DNA from: Desemzia sp045528445
Lineage (GTDB): Bacteria; Bacillota; Bacilli; Lactobacillales; Carnobacteriaceae
DNA length: 64,000 bases
Reading direction: 5' to 3'
NCBI RefSeq assembly: GCF_045528445.1
Contig: NZ_JBGQQU010000014.1
Coordinates: 3,415 to 67,414 of the forward strand
Part shown: positions 60,689 to 64,000 of the stretch, piece by piece
Position numbering within the stretch: position 1 is the stretch's first letter
How the letters are laid out: each line of letters begins with the position of its first letter
Program-made: the position numbers and the translations under genes
Notes under the pieces: model-generated
Database searches by the model: none
Told to the model about the DNA's origin: nothing
What the model saw: only the letters and a program-made list of their open reading frames with translations

Positions 60689-62205
60689 TGCAAACATTGA
60701 TCGATACATTTGTAGAACGAAGAGAGCAACTGTGGACCACTTTATTAGAACATATCGAATTGTCATTGATTTCATTACTAATAGCCGTTTTGATCGCTAT
60801 TCCCATCGCAATAGCTTTGACTTATCGAAAAAAATGGGCAAACCCTATTATTCAAATTACTGCAATTTTCCAAACGATTCCTTCTTTAGCTTTACTAGGG
60901 TTATTGATTCCGCTGGTAGGTATTGGACGACTTCCCGCCACCATCGCTTTAGTGATGTATGCATTGCTGCCAATACTGCGCAATACCTATATCGGTATTG
61001 TGGATATTGATCCTTCAATGACTGAAGCTGCAGATGCAATGGGGATGAATGCCTTTCGAAAATTAGTGAAAGTCCAAATCCCAATGGCACTTCCTGTCAT
61101 TATGGGAGGAATCCGTAATGCAATGGTCTTGATTGTCGGAACGGCTACAATTGCTTCATTGATCGGGGCAGGAGGTCTAGGGGATCTTATCTTACTAGGA
61201 ATCGACCGAGGAGATAACTCACTGATCTTGTTGGGAGCTATTCCATCCGCGTTACTAGCGATTTTGTTTGATGTCTTTTTGGGTGTTTTGGAAAAAATCT
61301 CCTTTAGAAAGACGATTATTGTATTAAGTGTAGTGTTAGGTTTGATGGTGATTGGTTTTGTTGCTTCATGGCTAACCAATTCTGAAGAAGAAATTACGAT
61401 TGGTGGTAAATTAGGTGCTGAACCCACTATTCTGATGCATATGTATGAAGATTTAATTGAAAGCCAAACCGATATTTCTGTAGCATTAGAACCTAATCTA
61501 GGGAAAACAACCTTCAACTTTAATGCCATCCAATCTGGAGACATCGATATTTATACCGAATACACTGGAACGGTGTTGGCCACTTTCTTAGATGAACCGC
61601 TTGAGTCATCAGACGAAGCAGCAGTTTATGAACAAGCTAAAACCGGTTTAGAAGAGCAATATGAGATGACTTTACTGGATCCAATGGATTTCAACAACAC
61701 TTATGTATTGGCGGTCACTGAAGAGTTGGCTGAACAATATGATTTGGAAACTTTTTCTGATTTGATTCCGATTGCTGACGAAATCAAAGCTGGATTTACA
61801 TTAGAGTTTTCAGACCGAGAAGATGGATATCCGGGGATTCAAGAATTATACGGGTTAACATTTGGCAGTGTGGAAACAATGGAACCAAATATCCGCTATC
61901 AAGCTGTTGAAACTGGAGACGTCAATCTAGTAGATGCTTATTCTACGGATAGTGATATTGAAGCCTATAACTTAGTTCAACTAGAAGATGATTTAGGCCT
62001 ATTCCCACCTTATCAAGGAGCTCCATTGATGCTGATAGAAACGTTGGAAAAATACCCGGAATTGGAAGGAATATTGAACCAATTAGGTGGGAAAATAACT
62101 GACGAACAAATGCGCCAAATGAATTATGCAGTAGATGTAGAAGGCAAGTCGGAAGATGAAGTAGCGCATGAATTTTTAGTAGAAGAAGGATTAATGCCGA
62201 ACTAG
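60688..62205 (+). CDS. Fused permease and substrate-binding protein, OpuC/EgtU-like
   Basis: The 505-residue protein joins a permease (about 1-205, with the EAA loop MTEAADAMGMNAFRKLVKVQIPMALPVIMGG), a further span at 210-230 and a type F binding domain (about 240-505). The binding domain has GGKLGAEPTILMHMYEDLI, GKTTFNFNAIQSGDIDIYTEYTGTVLATF and DREDGYPGIQELYGL. Fused forms like this include EgtU (ergothioneine) and several glycine betaine/carnitine/choline systems. The segments KLGAEP..., GDIDIY and DGYPGIQ...Y look closest to EgtU. The ligand is not proven. GGAAGGAGG lies within the ATPase gene. Confidence 0.9.
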   Translation: MQTLIDTFVERREQLWTTLLEHIELSLISLLIAVLIAIPIAIALTYRKKWANPIIQITAIFQTIPSLALLGLLIPLVGIGRLPATIALVMYALLPILRNTYIGIVDIDPSMTEAADAMGMNAFRKLVKVQIPMALPVIMGGIRNAMVLIVGTATIASLIGAGGLGDLILLGIDRGDNSLILLGAIPSALLAILFDVFLGVLEKISFRKTIIVLSVVLGLMVIGFVASWLTNSEEEITIGGKLGAEPTILMHMYEDLIESQTDISVALEPNLGKTTFNFNAIQSGDIDIYTEYTGTVLATFLDEPLESSDEAAVYEQAKTGLEEQYEMTLLDPMDFNNTYVLAVTEELAEQYDLETFSDLIPIADEIKAGFTLEFSDREDGYPGIQELYGLTFGSVETMEPNIRYQAVETGDVNLVDAYSTDSDIEAYNLVQLEDDLGLFPPYQGAPLMLIETLEKYPELEGILNQLGGKITDEQMRQMNYAVDVEGKSEDEVAHEFLVEEGLMPN

Positions 62206-62231
62206 CAAAAAATGAGTAAAGGAAGACGTAA

Positions 62232-63056
62232 ATGAAGATAGGAGTTATTTCTGATATTCATATCGATTCAAATAAAAAGGCTATTCCAGCAGGGAGCACA
62301 TTTGCCAAAACATTAGCTAAACAACTTCATCAAAAGGATGTTGATCTATTGCTGTTGGCTGGAGATATCAGTAGTGATTACCATCTTTCGCAAAGTTTTA
62401 TGGATAAGTTAAAAGAAGAAACGACTTGTCGAGTTCTGTTTATTCCTGGAAACCATGATTTCTGGTCTCGAAAGAATGGGGAAGAAGATACCAAAAAGAT
62501 TTACGATTTTTTCAAACAACAACCAGAAAGCATTCTTGAAAAGCCTTATATCATCAATGACAAATGGGCTGTGGTGGGCAATTCGGGATGGTACGATTAC
62601 GGATATGCGGATGATGAGCAATATACAAAAGAAGATTTTGACCGGATGAAGTATCGGATTGGTGCTTGGAACGACAAATATTATGTGCATTGGGGCAAAG
62701 AAAACCAAGAAGTTGCGCAGTGGATGTTGGATAAGATAGAAGAAGATATGGAGAAAATCGGAGATCGCAACGTGATTCTTATGACCCATATCGCTACTCA
62801 TCCGCAATTCGTGGTGCAGCTTCCTAATCGAGTATATGATTATTTTAATGCCTTTTTAGGCAGTTCTTCCTATGAATGGCTGTATCAAAAATACCCTATT
62901 AAATACAGCATCATGGGGCATGTTCATTTTAGAAAGACGTTACGTGATGAGGAAAGAACCTACATCAGTGCGTGTTTAGGCAACAAAAAGCATTGGCGTA
63001 AAAAAAATATTGAAACCGAGATTGCCAGAACTATGGTGATGTTTGAAATTGACTAG
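62232..63056 (+). CDS. Calcineurin-like metallophosphoesterase
   Basis: The 274-residue protein has MKIGVISDIHID, LLLAGDIS, FIPGNHDFWSRK, ILMTHIATHP and IMGHVHFRKT, the five metal-binding blocks of the calcineurin-like superfamily. GGAAGACG precedes the ATG. It follows the importer gene by 26 bases and may be co-transcribed. Substrate unknown. Confidence 0.9.
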   Translation: MKIGVISDIHIDSNKKAIPAGSTFAKTLAKQLHQKDVDLLLLAGDISSDYHLSQSFMDKLKEETTCRVLFIPGNHDFWSRKNGEEDTKKIYDFFKQQPESILEKPYIINDKWAVVGNSGWYDYGYADDEQYTKEDFDRMKYRIGAWNDKYYVHWGKENQEVAQWMLDKIEEDMEKIGDRNVILMTHIATHPQFVVQLPNRVYDYFNAFLGSSSYEWLYQKYPIKYSIMGHVHFRKTLRDEERTYISACLGNKKHWRKKNIETEIARTMVMFEID

Positions 63057-63073
63057 ATAATAGATATAGATGG

Positions 63074-63112
63074 CAGGAGTGAAGCTTGATTGAGCTTTAC
63101 TCCTGTTTTTTG
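63074..63112 (+). terminator. Terminator after the metallophosphoesterase gene
   Basis: CAGGAGTGAAGCT pairs with AGCTTTACTCCTG around a 6-nt loop, followed by six T. Confidence 0.9.
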
Positions 63113-63124
63113 CGTGGATTTTTA

Positions 63125-63245
63125 GAGATAGAGGTTTTATCTCACAAATTGGCAAGATTCAGAAGCTGAAATGTGAGTGATGGGAGCTCTACTTAACAAA
63201 GTAACAAAATTTAGAGATTCATTTGTGAGTGATGATACTTTTAAG
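63125..63245. repeat. Two degenerate CTCACAA/TGTGAG palindromes
   Basis: CTCACAA and TGTGAG flank about 24 bases (63141-63178), and a second, more diverged copy with TTTGTGAGTGATG follows to 63236. They resemble the 52-bp repeats at 48931-49235. Confidence 0.45.
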
Positions 63246-63373
63246 TAACGAAAGATGACAATCGAACTGTTAAATCGTCAGTAAAAAGGCCTTTGACTAG
63301 TTTAATCTTTTGAACCACTATCAATCAAAATAAGTACGACGAACCTCATGGAATCTAATCGGTTTTTCCACTT

Positions 63374-63768
63374 TCTAGGCTAAACGCTTTTCTCCACTCT
63401 CTCATTAAACGAGTTGCGAAAAGCAGCCTATACGACGTATAAGCTAATCCTAACTGTCAGGTAAAGAGCACCTGCCTGTTAGGATTTTCTTATAGTCGAT
63501 AGGCTAAACGCTTTTCTCCACTCTCTCATTAAACGAGTTGCGCATGGCTGCTCATACGCCTATAAGTTACTCTTCTAACTGTCAGGAAAGTTCGCCTGAC
63601 TGTAGGAAGAGTATCTTATATTCGATGAGCAAAACGCCATTCTCCACTCTCTGCTTCTTAAACGAGTTGCGCAGAGCAGACTACATGTCTATAAGAAGAT
63701 TTTGACCTGTCAGGAAAGTGCACCTGACTGGTCAAAATCTTCTTATAGCCAGTAGTCTAAACGCTCTG
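63374..63768. repeat. Three tandem covarying palindromic elements with a truncated fourth
   Basis: C1 (63404-63520) has arms GAAAAGC..GCCTAT / ATAGGC..GCTTTTC and stem AATCCTAAC/GTTAGGATT. C2 (63521-63647) has arms GGC..GCTCAT / ATGAGC..GCC and stem ACTCTTCTA/TAGGAAGAGT. C3 (63648-63768) has arms AGAGC..GACTAC / GTAGTC..GCTCT and stem AAGATTTTGACC/GGTCAAAATCTT. All share the tip CTGTCAGG.AAAG..CACCTG or a close variant, TATAAG/CTTATA junctions, and CTCTCT...AAACGAGTTGC leaders. A lone right arm (63374-63402) precedes C1. No gene is supported in 63113-63768. Confidence 0.85.
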
Positions 63769-64000
63769 TGTCAAGCGAAAGTTAAAATGTCCTAAAACCA
63801 AGGCTCACATTAATGCAAGCTTTTACTTCGCAAAAGCTTGCATTAATGTGACCGAATTTGTTAAAATTAGTCCTAAGCTGTTTGTTCAGCTTCGTACTCT
63901 TCGAGTGTTTTTCCGACACTGCGAAGATATCTTTTGAAAGATTCTAGTTTCCACGGGTGAGATTGTGGGGGAATATACTGGCGTCTTTCTTTTTTTTGCT
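63769..64000 (-). mobile_element. Insertion sequence end, continues beyond the window
   Basis: TGTCAAGCGAAAGTTAAAATG at 63769 looks like a terminal repeat directly abutting the last palindromic element. Inside lies a perfect 20-bp inverted repeat (63805-63824 with 63832-63851). After it comes the C-terminal end of a transposase-like frame on the minus strand. The left boundary is inferred from where the repeat element stops. Confidence 0.5.
63873..63998 (-). CDS. Transposase C-terminal end (IS1202/ISNCY-like), partial
   Basis: The minus frame open at the right edge reads QKKERRQYIPPQSHPWK, then ESFKRYLRSVGKTLEEYEAEQTA and stop. A basic segment followed by YIPP-x-SHPW near the C-terminus is what I associate with ISNCY (IS1202-type) transposases. 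Only 41 codons are visible, so the family is tentative. Confidence 0.5.
   Translation of the reverse strand, partial: QKKERRQYIPPQSHPWKLESFKRYLRSVGKTLEEYEAEQTA

Overview
The window is low-GC Firmicutes DNA with short intergenic spaces, strong purine-rich ribosome binding sites, T-box, LicT/RAT and purine-riboswitch control, several PTS and ABC transporters, and remnants of phage and insertion sequences. The gene set (fruRKA, bglP-bglA with licT, DUF969-DUF979-pcp, an acyl-CoA dehydrogenase with EtfBA, a GtrB/GtrA/YfhO cluster, a glutathione reductase) fits a lactic acid bacterium of the Carnobacteriaceae, most likely Carnobacterium. The genus is inferred from gene content and was not tested by a database search.

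Layout. 1-2600 is the edge of a decayed prophage: the 3' part of a tail tape-measure gene, a 12-codon stub of the next tail gene, and a phage-type HTH gene. 2600-13500 holds ndk, a flavin/PNPOx-fold protein, an FNR-type regulator, an acyl-CoA dehydrogenase-etfB-etfA operon, an aldo/keto reductase, a DUF6933 protein, a broken maltose acetyltransferase gene and an ABC-F protein with an attenuator leader. 13700-23200 is dominated by a peptide ABC transporter (oppC-, oppB- and oppA-like genes on the minus strand behind a T-box, and a fused double ATPase gene divergently on the plus strand), bracketed by two nearly identical VOC-family genes. 23200-28100 is a beta-glucoside locus with two RAT/terminator switches, followed by a deletion scar of a GH43 gene. 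28200-31000 is DUF969-DUF979-pcp. 32000-41000 carries a SulP transporter, truA, corA, a three-gene envelope glycosylation cluster and an MgtC-like protein. 41100-47200 carries fruRKA, a split chromate transporter and a GT8 glycosyltransferase. 47200-63100 carries gor, a guanine-riboswitch purine permease, a Ca-type P-ATPase, a TcyP-like cystine transporter, a MacAB-like exporter, two metallophosphoesterases and an OpuC/EgtUV-like importer. The right edge is an insertion sequence.

How the parts may work together. Two perfect FNR-type palindromes sit at the same distance (centre at about -41.5) from -10 boxes, one before the PNPOx-fold gene and one before the acyl-CoA dehydrogenase operon. The regulator encoded between them has the cysteines and the E-x2-S-R recognition helix expected of FNR, so this looks like a local oxygen-responsive circuit. 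A second theme is sulfur and thiols: the peptide transporter is behind a T-box whose specifier (TGC) and tRNA-binding bulge (TGGA, needing a U73 discriminator) both point to tRNA-Cys, and the window also holds a cystine symporter with an unexplained structured leader, glutathione reductase and an EgtUV-like importer. The peptide-binding lipoprotein appears circularly permuted and both permeases have long N-terminal extensions.

The spaces between genes are unusually rich in palindromic repeats. The most striking family has a constant hairpin tip (GTCAGG..CCTGAC), a middle stem that differs from copy to copy yet stays self-complementary, and outer arms that also covary.
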